Assembly: GCA_030549495.1 (NCBI GenBank)
Contig: JAUIRK010000928.1
Coordinates: forward strand, 1 to 64,000
Direction of reading: 5' to 3'
Source of the DNA: Nectonema munidae
Lineage: Eukaryota > Nematomorpha > Nectonematoida > Nectonematidae
Length of the DNA stretch: 64,000 nucleotides
Made by a program: the position numbers and the translations under genes. Of the stretch, positions 1 through 13,300 are shown piece by piece. The notes below the pieces were generated by a model. That model saw only the letters and a program-made list of their open reading frames with translations, was not told the DNA's origin and searched no databases. Position 1 is the first letter of the stretch, and each line of letters begins with the position of its first letter.

Positions 1-867
1 ATTTATTATAAAAAAAGGTTTTGTTTTCAATATTCATTCAGTTTTACAAATGAAATTAATTTTAAAAACAGCTTCGCTCAATTACAGTAAAGCTGAAATG
101 TTAATTTTATGTCAAAAGGAATATCTTGTAGATTTACTTTATGTATATCAAATATTCTCTGAGGAGAGTTTATAAAAATCCTTGCATAACAATTTTTATA
201 TCCGTGGTTTCAAGAAAAAGTAATTCTTGCGCGCCAAAAACTCTGGTAAAAATAAATATAGGTGGCAGTAAAATTTAAAATTATTTATACACAATTCAAT
301 TCCAATCATTAATTCTATATACACAATATTTTATACTATTGAGAAATGATCAATTCCGTATAAATCTAAACAACTATTTTCTATAGATATCTATTTTTAT
401 TCGCAAATTTGTTTCAAAAGTTTTGAATTTTTCAAACACAGTGAAACGTGTTGTTTTGCAATTTTTTTTTGAAGAATTAGCATATTTATGAAATGTAAAT
501 TATCTTTATTTAAGCTTTGAAAATTTGGAAAATGTTTTGCTTTATAATTTAATTTTCAAAATTAATTTTTATTTACAAAAGTAACGTGAAATAGAAAAAA
601 ATTAAAATAAGAAAGAGGAAGTTTTAAACGAAAAGAAACAACAAAAATGAAATGTAACATATGTCAAGTTAAAATGATATGAGAAACTTTATTATAATCT
701 TTAAAATGACAATATTATTTGAAAGATTAACGAGTAAAATTTGGATACCTTTTAATATCCAATTATTTGGATAGAAAAAGGTTTTATCAAATCGTTATGA
801 CGTGATCACTGTCGGAATTTTATGTAAAAATATGAAGATAAACGGGGAAAACTTTTAATAAACTTAC

Positions 868-939
868 CTTCAATTTTCTCTCCTAATTCACAACTTGAGA
901 GAGAGAGATTAATGTGGCGATAAATAATATTAGCATCAT
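868..939 (-). pseudogene. Signal-peptide exon, left-arm copy, frame shifted
   Basis: This is the left-arm counterpart of the exon at 35008-35077. It starts with the same two ATG codons and a hydrophobic stretch and ends at the same GTAAGT donor. A CT dinucleotide run is two bases longer here, so the exon is 72 bases instead of 70 and reads into a TAG before the donor. As written it cannot supply a signal peptide in the same frame. Any downstream exons would lie off the left edge of the window. Confidence 0.6.
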
Positions 940-2329
940 TCTAAAGACTTAAATTATAACATGAAATAATAAATTTATATTTAAACATGTAGTATATAAA
1001 TGAGAATTTTTTGTGTGTCAGAAAACAAACAAATTATATCACGTTGTTCTGAATAAGGACTTCCTACTTTATTACAACTTTAATATATATTTTCCTTAAG
1101 AAATTTAGGCTTATTATTCCCAATGAGTTTACTACATACATAAAAAGACGTGTTTCTTTATTTCAGATGTCGCCAATATTTTCAAACTCAGTAACCGCAA
1201 TGAACTTAGTACTTTTAATATAAATACGCAGTCAATACGATGTAACAAATATAACAGACTCTCCTCGTTTTACATGCACAGTCAAGATCCCATTCAATAC
1301 TAAAATAAGTTCGGAAAAGTGGTAGAAAGAAGGAAATTTTAGGATTTCCCGAGGAGAACTTAATTTCTTCATAAGTATTATGCTTCTGAAAAAATATAAA
1401 GCGACTTTACTGATTTGCAAGTCGCATCGACATTCGACATAGTACAACTATAAATAAATAAAAAAATACAAAGCATAACTCTTATACGAGATACGGCTTC
1501 ACAATTTTCACATTCTTATGCCAGAAAAGATGGATATATTATATTGAATAATTGTATTTAAAAACACACCTAAACTTCGTAGCATGGATACAAATGAAGG
1601 GAATTTAGCAGCATAAATACATATATAGGATAAATATTAATTAAGCGCTGGCCTTTTTTTCCTATAAAATACTTTTCCCTTAAAACTCAGTCAACATGCC
1701 ATTTACTTTTACATTCTAAGTCAATACCTCTTTCCCATTTATATTTTCTTTGAATATCAAGCGATTTACAGAATAAACACGTTCACTAAAACTCAGTGTT
1801 ACACAAGAACCTTTAAAATCACAGTGATAAAAATTTGCTTGTATTAGTAGATATATATGCAATATATTTTTAATTTGACACCCTTACACATCATCCGTTT
1901 TACGGTTAATCTTGAAACTTTAATTAAAAATATTTGGAAAAGTAGAAAAAGAACAACATTCTTCACATTCTATTTTAAATATTCGACCTTATGATTTATT
2001 TTTGAGAAATTATACTTTGATAACTTTTTCAATAAATATTTAATTTTTGACTTTTGAGTAGAATACAACATATGGTTCAACAGCATAACGATCATATAAA
2101 CGAGGTTTATCAAACGTGGGCGAATCGCAAACTTCTGGGCGAAAATTGATTTCAGGTGCACAATTTTTTAGGAAAAAGTTCGACATTGTATAAACAAATA
2201 TTTGAAATTTTTTTCGATAGCTTACTTTTTACATAATAATCTGATGTATTTGAAATTCCATTATAGTTTACATTTTCTATTCATAAATTTCAGCTCACTT
2301 ATTTTTCATAATTAAGGATTTGTTTAAAC

Positions 2330-2647
2330 CAGGGATCGGCAAACTTTTTTACCCGTCGACCCCTTCAAAGAACATTTGTCTTCACATCGACCCCCACCCC
2401 ACATAGAAATGTTTCATAAAAGCATTAATCAATGTCAACAATTAAGAGAGAAATAAAAACCAAAAATGTTTCATATATCCTACAATATACAATGTGCTAA
2501 ACTATGCTTTAAAAGAAAAAGGAGATTTATTACTACTATAAAGTAAAAAAAGCATAGAACAATTTGGTAAGTTTTTCTATCTTATCGACCCCTAAAGATC
2601 TGTTATGGACCCCAAGGGGTCGATATCAACCACTTTGCCGACCCCTG
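2330..2647 (+). mobile_element. Non-autonomous hAT MITE, left arm copy
   Basis: A 318-bp element with terminal inverted repeats CAGGGATCGGCAAAC and CAGGGGTCGGCAAAG, flanked on both sides by the 8-bp direct repeat GTTTAAAC (2322-2329 and 2648-2655). The length of the duplication and the CAGGG ends are typical of the hAT superfamily. It contains no transposase. Confidence 0.9.
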
Positions 2648-4355
2648 GTTTAAACTCAGAAGAAAAGAATGGGGGATAAATCCGTTTTCTTGAAATATGA
2701 AAACTCTAGAAGGTAATTTTTAGATAGTTAACCTAAATGGAATGAAAAATCCAAATTATTGTTTTAAAAAACGTTCCAGACGTAAATTTATTTATTTTAT
2801 TTATTAAAATATTTTAAAATAATATTTTAAATTACACATAAATGTTGAGAAACGCTGATATAAACTAATGGTTGAATTAAAGACATATTCGCATTGTCTT
2901 AGACAAAATGTAAACCAAATTTTGATACTGTTTTGGATCTTTACGATTCTTTAATATTAAAAGAAAAGAACTTTTCCAACATAAAAAATGAAATAACTTG
3001 TTAAAAGTTTAAATATAACTGCATACTATAAAACCTATTTTGGAAGAATCTCTAACAGTGCTAAGATAAATCTTCTGGGTTTATTCTCTTTTACATGTGA
3101 GTATATCCTCTTTCTTTCTTTCTATCATTGCAAATATTGAAATAACTTACAAACGAAATAGCGAAAGCTGAAGGTTGAAATGAAAGTATAGGATCCCTCT
3201 AAGTAAAGTAAACAAAAATGACAATGGCGAGCACAAATTCACGCACAACCAATCATATCCTTCTCCCAGAATATCTCCAATCATCATTATAGCAACTTTT
3301 GTTTGCTTTGTCAAAGCGATGAGAAGATCGTAATAAAAGTGTCATCATTACTCTGTCTAAACCATCTATCCCCTCTTACCATTCAAATAGTATATATTAC
3401 TGTTTCTTCAGTGAAGCAGTGTTGACTGTCGCACCCACTAATATTTATTTAAGAAGTTTATTTTGCACATTTTCGTGATTATGCATGCATAGCATCATCA
3501 GGAAAATTGATGGCGGTTCTGGCAAAGATATCGGAGTAGGAGAGAAAATATCGGAGCAGAAGTTCGACTCGGACTCCAACCACTTATAAATTCAAAATAT
3601 TCAAAGACGACCGTAATTTCCAGCTTCGACTAACGAAGTGACGCTCTCTGTGCGCTTGCAAAATTAGTTTTTATTTTTTAAAATACTTGAAAAGATTATT
3701 TTATACCTAAAAATCGTACTTGTTTCGGTCCATCAATAAATTTATCATATACCGGCTCTTTCATCCCTTTAAAACCTCAGACACCACCGACTCTGCAATC
3801 CTTGTGGTGAGTGACTGTCATTGTCATTGTGCAATAAATAAAAATTAATGACATAGCTTTCTTGATGATAAAAAATGCTAAAACATTAATTCCGACTTAT
3901 TTAACACTAAGATATATTACGACAAAGACATTTAGGCTTTCAAATTTAAAATCAGAGAGTTTCAATTTTGAAAATTTATTTTATAAATTAGAGATCATTA
4001 TAAATCCATATTTGAGATGCTTTATTTTTAGTTAAATTTATGCGATAAAGTTGACTACTTCAAAACTTATAAATGTAGAAATAGAGGAATTATTATTAAT
4101 TCAATTATTTTTCTAATTAAACTTGATGAGGTTACACGTTCAACACACTTTTACTTCTTTATAATGAAAACTAAGCTCTATCATGCTATTTAAAACTCTC
4201 TTTTCTGAGCTATATCTGTTATTTTCTATTTAGATATTCAGTTTAGAAAAGAAATATAAGAAGAGCTATTTTGTATGATATACGTATCTTTTGATCCTAC
4301 AACCATGGCCTGCAGACTATTAAATCCATGAAATTATATCAAAATAAATCAAATT

Positions 4356-6664
4356 AATTAGATTACAATGATATAAATATATAAAAATGCAGAGTTGTCC
4401 AAATTTTTTCTAAACATAAAGAATTGCACCTCTGAAACACTATCCTCCTTTGTTTATTTTTAATATTATTATATATGTATTCATTTATTAACTTTTTGCA
4501 TCTATAAATTCCTTGTGTAAACTCATTGAAGCGGCTTCCTAGCTAATGCTTTTGTTATATTTTCATTTACATGAATAATTCTTTTTAATATTAGTTGACA
4601 GAATAATTATAAATCATAATTTTCTATGTGTGTTATTATATAAGTTCTTCTTCTATATAAGAGCTTTCCGCTTCAAATAAATTTACTTCTTTAGATGTCA
4701 AGCTTTTATTGTAATTTCAATTCGTTTCAAAACTATTAACTTGAGAGCTTTTTTAATGCTAACATTCAAAAATAAAAAATGATCTAACATTTGAAGCATT
4801 AGGTTCCAACTTGTTCTAACATCAAGAAGGAGTTTCAATGATTTCCATTATTTTCTTCGCTACCAATTTTTGAAAATAATCATTCATAACTGGTGTTATA
4901 TAAATTGGCTGGAAAATATAAGTGTAGCTTAAAATAATGTTTTTTTCATTTTCATTAATCTTCCGATATTATGCTCACTCAGGAATTTTTCCGTAGTAAG
5001 AATTTTCTAAATCTCTCTTTTCTTACGTATATTCGCAACCGTTTACTTAAACATGAAACATTGCCCATATTTTTTACAATAAAGAAGAAACAGATTCTGT
5101 TTTGTTGGCAAACTTTTATAAACTACATATAAAAACAAATCGCCTCAATTACCTTTTGGGTATGATGGAAACATTGAATTTAAATGTTTACTATTTTTTC
5201 TTTATACTGCCAGGTCGGTTATTCACGTAGAATCTCATTTGTGATCTTCTATAAAATTCAATTATTTTCGCCCATTCCCATATATTATATCAAATATATA
5301 CGAATTGCGTGAGTTAGCGGAAAAATCTAGCTATATAAAGAGTATAAAACATGTATTATAAAGACAAATTAAAATATATTGTAAATAGTAATCAAATTTA
5401 TTCAAAAATCACATTTAGTTAAACATTGGTCCAGCTGTTTTTGATATTTTTCTGATAAAACTTCTATGCAAGATCTAAATTAAAAAAAACCATTAGTTTA
5501 AAATTCATATCTTGTTCTTCAATATCATCTTTGATATGAGAACAGTTAGAAATGTAAAAAAATTTTGTATACCTTTTACACTGAACTCCATTGTATACCA
5601 TTTTATTGTATCATTGGGTATTAGATAAAATATTGAAGAATATATAACGATTGAATTTTTGAAAGCTTCTCATTTTTTATAAATTTGTATTTAGGCTTTT
5701 TAAATCATTTAAATCCCCTTCCCCTCAATAAAAGTAAACTCCACATGCAAAAGCCTGATTTGTTTGGTTTAGTACTTCGAAACAAACAACGCAGAAATAG
5801 CCTGAATAGATGGGTTGCAAAAAGTTAACAAGAGATACACAAATAGGTATAGCTATCACTTTTTTTACAAAAGTCAATAAAAAGAATTTAGCATACACAA
5901 TAATCTTTAGGATATTGAGAGTATAAAGTTAATATTTTTTTGGTAGCCATAGAAATTCTAAGATTGGTATATCATACATTTGACATGACGGCATGCTAAC
6001 ACAGCGGTTCTCAACCTTTCCCATAGTAAGAGCGCAAAAATATCTTAACTTCTTGGAAAGCACAATATATCCTAAAGTATTTTTATGATATGAGTACTCA
6101 TCATAATGAAACTTAAAGATACATCGAAACGCACATATGCGCAGACAGATTACAGACACACCACATACATGCACACATACACCCTCATAGATATTCAGAC
6201 TTATACTTATATTATTAAATATCTATACGATATTGTCGGTCATCTGCATATTGACGGCATCTAATTATAATAATTTAATAGTAAAATTAACTTCACCATT
6301 TTTTACTATTGGAATAGTAATAATATTACTTTTTTCAGTGAGATATTGTCATATCCGCTTTTTTAGACTATACTTCCAGAAATTCAAACTTATAATAACA
6401 ATCTTTAGGGTAAATAGCTAAATATTTAATATATATCATTTATTCATTTTTACCAGCTTACATAAAGTTTGATTAATTTTTTTAAATATCTCTATAATTT
6501 GTTTTGCCTATTTTAGAGATACTAGAAAAAAACTAATCGTATGCAAGTGGATTTGTACGTTATGCTGTGGATTGCATATACCTACAACTTATAAAAGTAT
6601 ATGTAAATAGATATGAATGGTTAAATTTTATAGAAAAGTATAAATGTATAGTAATAAAAAGATC
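4356..6664. other. AT-rich stretch with one hAT-like terminus
   Basis: No supportable gene. At 6002-6022 the sequence CAGCGGTTCTCAACCTTTCC matches the usual start of hAT elements with this type of end, but I find no partner end or target duplication, so it is a relic. Short open frames here show no recognisable family. Confidence 0.5.
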
Positions 6665-6760
6665 CACATATGAGTAAGATTGGTTGGATACTAGGTTTTG
6701 AAACCACGAGGCCTTGCGTTCAATCCAGCAACAAACCTTCTTTATTCATATAGTTCGACA
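6665..6760 (+). repeat. tRNA-like SINE relic
   Basis: A segment with a GATTGGTTGGATACTAGG block and a B-box-like GCGTTCAATCC, closely similar in layout to the segment at 26105-26195. Such internal polymerase III promoter blocks are characteristic of tRNA-derived SINEs. Boundaries are approximate. Confidence 0.5.
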
Positions 6761-6962
6761 CAAGCAGTGCAGTTGTGCCTTGTAAATGAAACACTCCAAG
6801 ATACCTTAACCTTTACATATGTACCTTGTGGAGTTGAAAAGTTTAAGTATTACATGGACTGACAAATACGAAGTAGAAAATGTTCAATCAAACATATGTT
6901 AGGGTCATTGGGGCATCTATCGTCAAGTTCAATATAATTGTTAAGAACAAAAAATAAATCAC

Positions 6963-7390
6963 TTAACCTGTAACTGTTTGCGCTAATAAATAAAATGAGA
7001 TTAGAGTAGGAATAAATTGCAAAAAAAGATTTAGCTTACTGGACTTGATAAGTGTGAATCGCTTTATATACTGCTTGATGACAAAGTTTTTATTTATCTT
7101 TTTATTTGTTTCATGAATCAAAATCTTGACATCTGTTGACTCTTCCGACGGCTTCAATGTGAGTTTAGCTCGTCTCACTGCAAAGCCGTTTGACTCTGTC
7201 TCCGTGTACAATCGCATTCGGAATACATCGCTTTTTTGGGCAAGTCTGTTATTGACAACTGCATAAGCTTTGTACTTCAGATTCTCTGCTCCACATATGG
7301 CAAAAACATTCAAAACAACTTTCCTTGCAGTTACGAATTTGCTTGGATATTCCTCGTCATTAGTTTCTCTCTCCATTGCTCGACAAATAA
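6963..7390 (-). CDS. Exon 8: domain 7 plus hydrophobic tail and stop
   Basis: Acceptor CGTATCTAG. The domain has cysteines in ICRAMERE and FAICGAEN and the motif AYAVVNNRL. A good-looking GTAAGC donor lies at the usual phase-1 position (exon end 7040). If it is ignored, the frame continues 25 codons through LFLQFIPTLISFYLLA to a stop at 6963-6965. That tail looks like a C-terminal GPI-anchor signal or a membrane anchor. I see no further domain exon to the left within the window, which favours this as the terminal exon. An AATAAA lies near 6742. Confidence 0.7.
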
Positions 7391-10300
7391 CTAGATACGA
7401 AAAAGAAGAATTTCTAATAACATAAGTATAGAAAAGTGATATAAATAGTGTAAAATATGCTTAAAATTAAAAGATCAAGTTAGAGAATATTACTTTTGGT
7501 ATTGGTCTTTATTTTTCAGTAAAGATTATTATTAAAACAGGTAAGCATCAATATCCGAACCCGTAACACGAAAACTATTCAACCAGATAGATCTTAAACC
7601 CGTACAAATTGAATACATGCTTTTTACATTGGCCCAAAAATATGCATGTTACATTTTCTATAAAATTAACTAGATTCACTGTTTATTTGAAAAACAAAAT
7701 CATAGATATGAAATCATATTTAATATTATTTTTTATTGGACATAGACTTTCAGCAAAGTACAAACCATAATGTTTCAAGAACCGTATTGCTTTTGTGTTT
7801 AGTATATTCATGAACATACAAACGTTATTTGAGAGAGTTCAGTCTTTAGTCCTTAGTGATAGTGCTAATAAAAGTGAAAAAAGATGAACTAACTTAGTTT
7901 AATTAGAATTGTCCTTTTTCAAAGAATGACATTGCTTCAAAAGATACATGATTACAGATGTTTTCGTCGTTTCATGGATTGAGGAAGTCTGAATCAATTT
8001 CCTCACTCAATTTCTGAAGGTGTCCAACAAAGACACTTTGTACGGCCAGATGTGAGGCGTCTTTTTCATCTTCCAGAAAAGGGTACAAAAGTGGAAAGAA
8101 GGCAGTTTTTGCTAGTTCAACACTTTTAATTTTAAGTTTACTTTTGACGTAGAGATTATAGTCTTATCTTTTCCTTGCATGGACATATTCAGCAAATTCA
8201 ACTCTGAAATCAGATATGCCAGTTTTACTCTTTTTTGACAAAGGTTTTTGAAATAAAAACTAGGGTTTTCCTCAAGGTCTGTTTTTCATTGCAATGTTTC
8301 CAAAATTTATACAGAAACTAATCTGGGCTTGAAAAAGAGGTAAAAATAAAAAATTTTACCAAAATGATTTTCTGTAAGCCTTGATGCAATACATGTTTCT
8401 TCTCGTTTAGGAAGGTTTCAACCTCTACGAGCATGTAAAGCACTCTCTGAAGCACTTTTCCTCGTGATAGCCTCTTGAAAGAAGAGTAGTAAAGCAGATG
8501 TTGATATTCGGATCCCATATCAGAGCCCTTTTGACTAGACAGCCTTGAATTCAACGCTGATGTTTTAAAAAAAATTACTATTTGAATAACATCTTCTATA
8601 ACAGTGTTAAGCTCAAGTGACATTTATTTAGAAGAAAGGTTTTCTCGGTGAGGCAGGCAATGAGTCGCTATCACTGTGGGGTTGACTTGTTTTACACCTG
8701 CAGTGAAAACCTGACCTGCACTTAACTTTGCGGATGCTCCATTATAACTAGGGAAAACAAAAATTGACCTATAAATTATAAAAAAATTGACCTATTGGAA
8801 AAAAATTGACTTTTTGAAAAAAAAATTTACCTAAAAATTATATTATTAATTTCACACAAAAATGATGACGCAATAAAAAAAACTTTATTATACAGTATAA
8901 AATTAATATTCTGAAGAATTAGAATAGAAAATAATGAATGACATTTTGGGATAAAAAATTACGATCTTAGGCCAAAAGTTTTTTAACATTGTAAAAGATC
9001 GTTCAAAAGAGCAAGTTGTTGCAGGGCATTTTTGTTGCTTCAGATATTTGCTTGGGGATATTTCTTCGTTGGTCATTTCATCTTTTTTTGCACACTCATA
9101 CATATATAAACACACACATCCACAAATTATATAAAAGATATTAAAAAAACTTACGAAAAATTAAAATGAAGAAAAGATGGAATTCATTTAAAAATGAAAA
9201 TAGCGTATAATAATATTTGTTAAGATTGTAGGAGAAAAAGACGAAGATAATAAATCAATGGTTATTTGATAGCAGTTATTCCTCTCTCTCTCTCTATGTC
9301 TTTCTTCAAAAGATATGAAAATTAAAATTTTCCTAATCTTTGTTAAAAATAGATAAGAAATTATCCACTATTTCTCAACCAATATGTGACTGTGTATATC
9401 CTTAAAAACTCTTCGAATTAATAGTTGAAAATATTTTTATTTTGTGGTCTTGGCGACCCCAAGAAAAATACTTGAGGACCCCATTTGGGGTCGCGAACAT
9501 AGGGTTTGGAACCACTGGTCTAGATTAATTGTTTTAAAGGATTTTGTTTGGATAAAGAGATTTCGAGATAATATAATTTCCGATTAGAGAGAGTTGATTG
9601 TATTTGTGATTTTGAATAACTAAATTTTTAATAATTATATTTTTTACTTTTTAACACTACCAAATAAGACTCTCTCAAAAAAGAAGGGTACATAATTGAA
9701 ATTAATAATGAAAACATTATTGACAAAATTCACTTAATAAATTTTATGCCAACATTCGTTTGCTAACAGATGGCCTAGTGTGTGAGCTTAGGTTCTCGTT
9801 TCCGATGGTCTCGGTTTTTCAGATCGTGACTACCCTTTCCATCTGTCCAGCTATGAAAATTATTTTTTCCTTGGGTTCCATACTGTTAATAATTAAAAAA
9901 ATAGGATACCTGCCTTCTCCAGATTAACTCTTCTGTGATAATGGGCTTTAACGTAGGAGGCATCAACTTCATGACTGCTCTCCATCGTGGTTGCAAAAAC
10001 ATCGTACTCATCTTCGGTCGGCATAAGAGAGACGAGGGTTAAAAGTCTGAAATGATCGGAATCAGGAATCTCAGTCCTTTCCACCGAAGTTTGAAATGTG
10101 GATGAAGGAATCGCTCTACTCACGAGTTGATCGTTGATCGAAAAGTACGTGATTGCGGTTGTAATTTCTGAAGAACACTCCGCGCCAACTTCAATTTTCA
10201 CAAGTTCACCAACTAAAAACTTTTCAACAGCGCGATTCTCATTTTCCGCTTCTTCTGTACAAGTCTCTAAAAATTCAAACTTAGAATAAATTGATAATGA

Positions 10301-13300
10301 AAAATGAGTTGAATGAAGTGTCAAATATGCTAAAAATCCTATCACTAGAACATGCGCCTCTTTTACTGGAAATAGCATCTACTTTTGATTTTACAAATCT
10401 TAATTTTCACCCGAATTGATATAGATAATTATATCGGTAGGCTTTTATAAGTGCGTGTGTAACAAATGTTTGAGTGAAGTGTGTCGGTGTGTGTGTGTTT
10501 GTGTGCGTTTATACGGCCTCGACTTATGACTAGGGATTGCACCCCGAAGGCTTTTTTTCCCTCCCCGGAGAGTGGGGACCCTGAAGTAAATTCAAATAAT
10601 TTTTTTTATCAAGAAGAATACTAAAATTTTGAAATAAATTATCCAAAATTTTAATAACAATAATCCTGAGAGAGTTTCATCATTCAATCTATTTCTGAAT
10701 TTGGATTTAAAATAACCAATTGAAGAAAACACTCTTTCCGGTTTTGAAGAAGTGGGTTTGACGGATTTTAAAACGCTGTATAACAAGTCAAGTTTTTATA
10801 ATACATATAGCTTTGAAATGCACATAATACAAACACCACCACATTATCTATCATATAATGTAAAAATATCATTATAACTGTGAATTTAATCTTGTATTTT
10901 TTCCCCAAAAGCGGGGAGGCTTTTTTGGCTTTTCCCGGGGCAGACGGGGACGGGGTCCCCGGGGTGCAATCTTTACTTATGACTGCGTTCGGTTATAATA
11001 GATTGATCGTAACTCAATGAATGCTTATTACCTACTACATACTATATATTTCACGATATCTGCGAAACGTGTCGTGTGCCATCTTTTCAATCCTAGCAAA
11101 TCGTTCAATGTTCGGATCAATTGCTTCAAAGTGTACAAAAAGTTTATTCGGTAAAGATAAACAGTCTGATAATCCGTTCGTAGTGAACATTCTTTCTAGC
11201 ACCTCCTCTTCTTATTACACTTTTCCCTATTCTCTTCCTCCAATCTTTCTTTTTCCAATTCAATTAGCTTCCATTTATAATTTCACTGGATTCATAACCT
11301 AGCTCTACCTCAACATCTTCCACCTCACAGTCTAAGGAAAGATCGTTTAATAGACTCCCGATTTCTTGCTGAATCACGTTTGGTTCTAGTTCACTGCCAA
11401 TTCAGGAAAATTATTCCTTGCCATTCATACATTTCTTCGTCACAGCCTCCCAGGCGGTAGCAAGATTCTTGATGCACTGAAGAATATCGTATGGTTTCCA
11501 AAAGTCTCCCAGTGCTAAATTTGTGTCAGTATCTATAGCGTTGAAAGCTTGAGCGAATATATTTCAGAAATAACTTGCCTTAAAAGGAGCAATCGAACAT
11601 TGGTCCATAGGCCGAATCAGTGAAGTTGTGTTTGGTCGCAAAAACACCACTTTTACATCAGGATTAAGATTAGATAAGTGCCGTGGATGTCCAGGCGCAT
11701 TATCCATGAGAAGCAGGATTTTGAAAGGAATTTTTCTCTCCAAACTGTATTCACGCAATTGAGGAATGAAGTAACTAATAAACCAATCGTCAAACAGAAC
11801 CTGTGTCATCCATGCTTTACGGTTAGAAAGAAAATGAATATGTAATGTGTACTTGTTTGTATTCTTGAAGCCCGTAGATTTTCTGACTGATAAATTAAGA
11901 AAGGCTTCAGCTTAAACCCAGCGACATTCCCACCTAGCAGGAGAGTCAGCCTATCGATGAAGGCCCTTATTCAAACAGTTTAAAAGTTTTTTATACCAAC
12001 GCCAATCGAAATAAAGTTATTGGTTAAATAGCATAATTTTTATATTCTATTCATAAATGAGTTTTTACCCCAAAGATTACTCCAAATAGCATAAATATGA
12101 ATCTGTTTAAAATACATTGATATGATTTATATCATAATATGTGTTCTGATGGCATAGAAATTCTAAACGTTGATAAAAAAAAGAGGTATATTATGTTATT
12201 ACAAAAGTAATTAAACTTTTTCTCTAATTCCATTGACACGTGCAAATTTAGTGGAACATATTAGTATTAAATTCTCCTAAAAATATCGTTCGACAGTTTT
12301 TACTTGATTTTACAGAAGTCCAAACTCCGATAGTGTTCAAAGTACACATGAAATCCTTCAAAAGATAGATGAAATTAAAAAACCGTAAAATGTAATAATC
12401 ACTTGATTGATTTAGTATAAAAACATATATTTCATGTAAAATTGAGAGAATATTTTTGGAGATAGCTTTTAGAAGTAAACCGCACATTTGATTGACATTG
12501 ATAGATATTTTAAAACCTCTAAATGTGAAAAATGAGTTCAGAAATAAAAACAGCATGGTTGATTTGTTATAAAAACATATATTTCATTGTAAAATTTAAA
12601 TGAATGTTTTTGGAGATAATTTTTAGAAGTAACCCGCAAATTTGATTAACACTTATAGGTATTTTCAAATACTAAATGTAAAAAATGAGTCCAGAAATGA
12701 AAATAGCATGACCGATTTAGTATAAAAATATATATTTTATGTAAAATTTGAAGGTATATTTTATTAGATATATTTTTGATCAATCAAAATTTTGATTGAC
12801 ATTTTGTAAAAATTAGCCATGATTATTGGAAAAATTAAATATATAAAGTGTTATGCGTTCCAAACTGTATATAATTATAAATTTCCAAGGTATTATATAA
12901 TATAGATCCTAAGTTATAAGGTTAAGTACAGATTATGTCAAAAATTTTCTGAAAAATTTTAATTTTTAATTTTGATTGACAGTTTTGGAAATGAAAGGGT
13001 CATTCAACTATCATGAAAATGGTTTCAAAAGATGCAGCTAGCGATTTTAGGAAAAGTCACAAAATTTAAAGGGATATGATTCAGCCAATTTTCTACAATT
13101 AATTTTTTAGTGAAGTTAATTTTTTTAGAAGTACTAATAAGGTTAAGATACGTTAATTTACAACATTAAAATTTTAATCTCATATAATTTCATTTCTATT
13201 TTTGAAAATTCTGAAATTAATATCCAGATTGGATTTCGAGATCAAAGTAAATTTAATATTTGTAGACAAAAATTTAAGTCAGAGAAAATTGATAATCGTA

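Larger units (their letters stand above)
1..4355 (-). repeat. Left arm of a large inverted repeat
   Basis: This segment is the near-identical reverse complement of about 31525-35915. Matching landmarks run through it in the opposite order: the 318-bp hAT MITE, a signal-peptide exon, and a CCATGGTTGTAGGAT block at the inner end. Base 1 still matches the other arm, so the arm probably continues beyond the window. The left arm has about 230 bases near 3980-4210 that the right arm lacks, and it lacks an insert of about 310 bases present in the right arm. Apart from the exon and the MITE it is AT-rich with no supportable gene; identical 60-70-codon open frames in both arms reflect the duplication, not proof of coding. 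Confidence 0.93.

Noticed and set aside
1970-2161. Short frames repeated identically at 33785-33976 and 1232-1447 / 34500-34715 as conserved genes
   Set aside because: Their identity is explained by the recent duplication of the whole arm; no family motif or splice signal supports them.
6002-9521. hAT-like ends at 6002 and 9521 as one large hAT element
   Set aside because: A host exon (7390-6963) lies between them, the ends differ beyond the first bases, and no target duplication links them.
9755-9850. Possible tRNA-like SINE (GGCCTAGTG block)
   Set aside because: The second promoter block is poor and no second copy with this sequence is visible.
10480-10515. TG-rich run as a regulatory site
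   Set aside because: Ordinary short microsatellite.
11021-11302. Plus-strand 93-codon frame
   Set aside because: Probably the opposite strand of decayed Tigger sequence; no domain seen.
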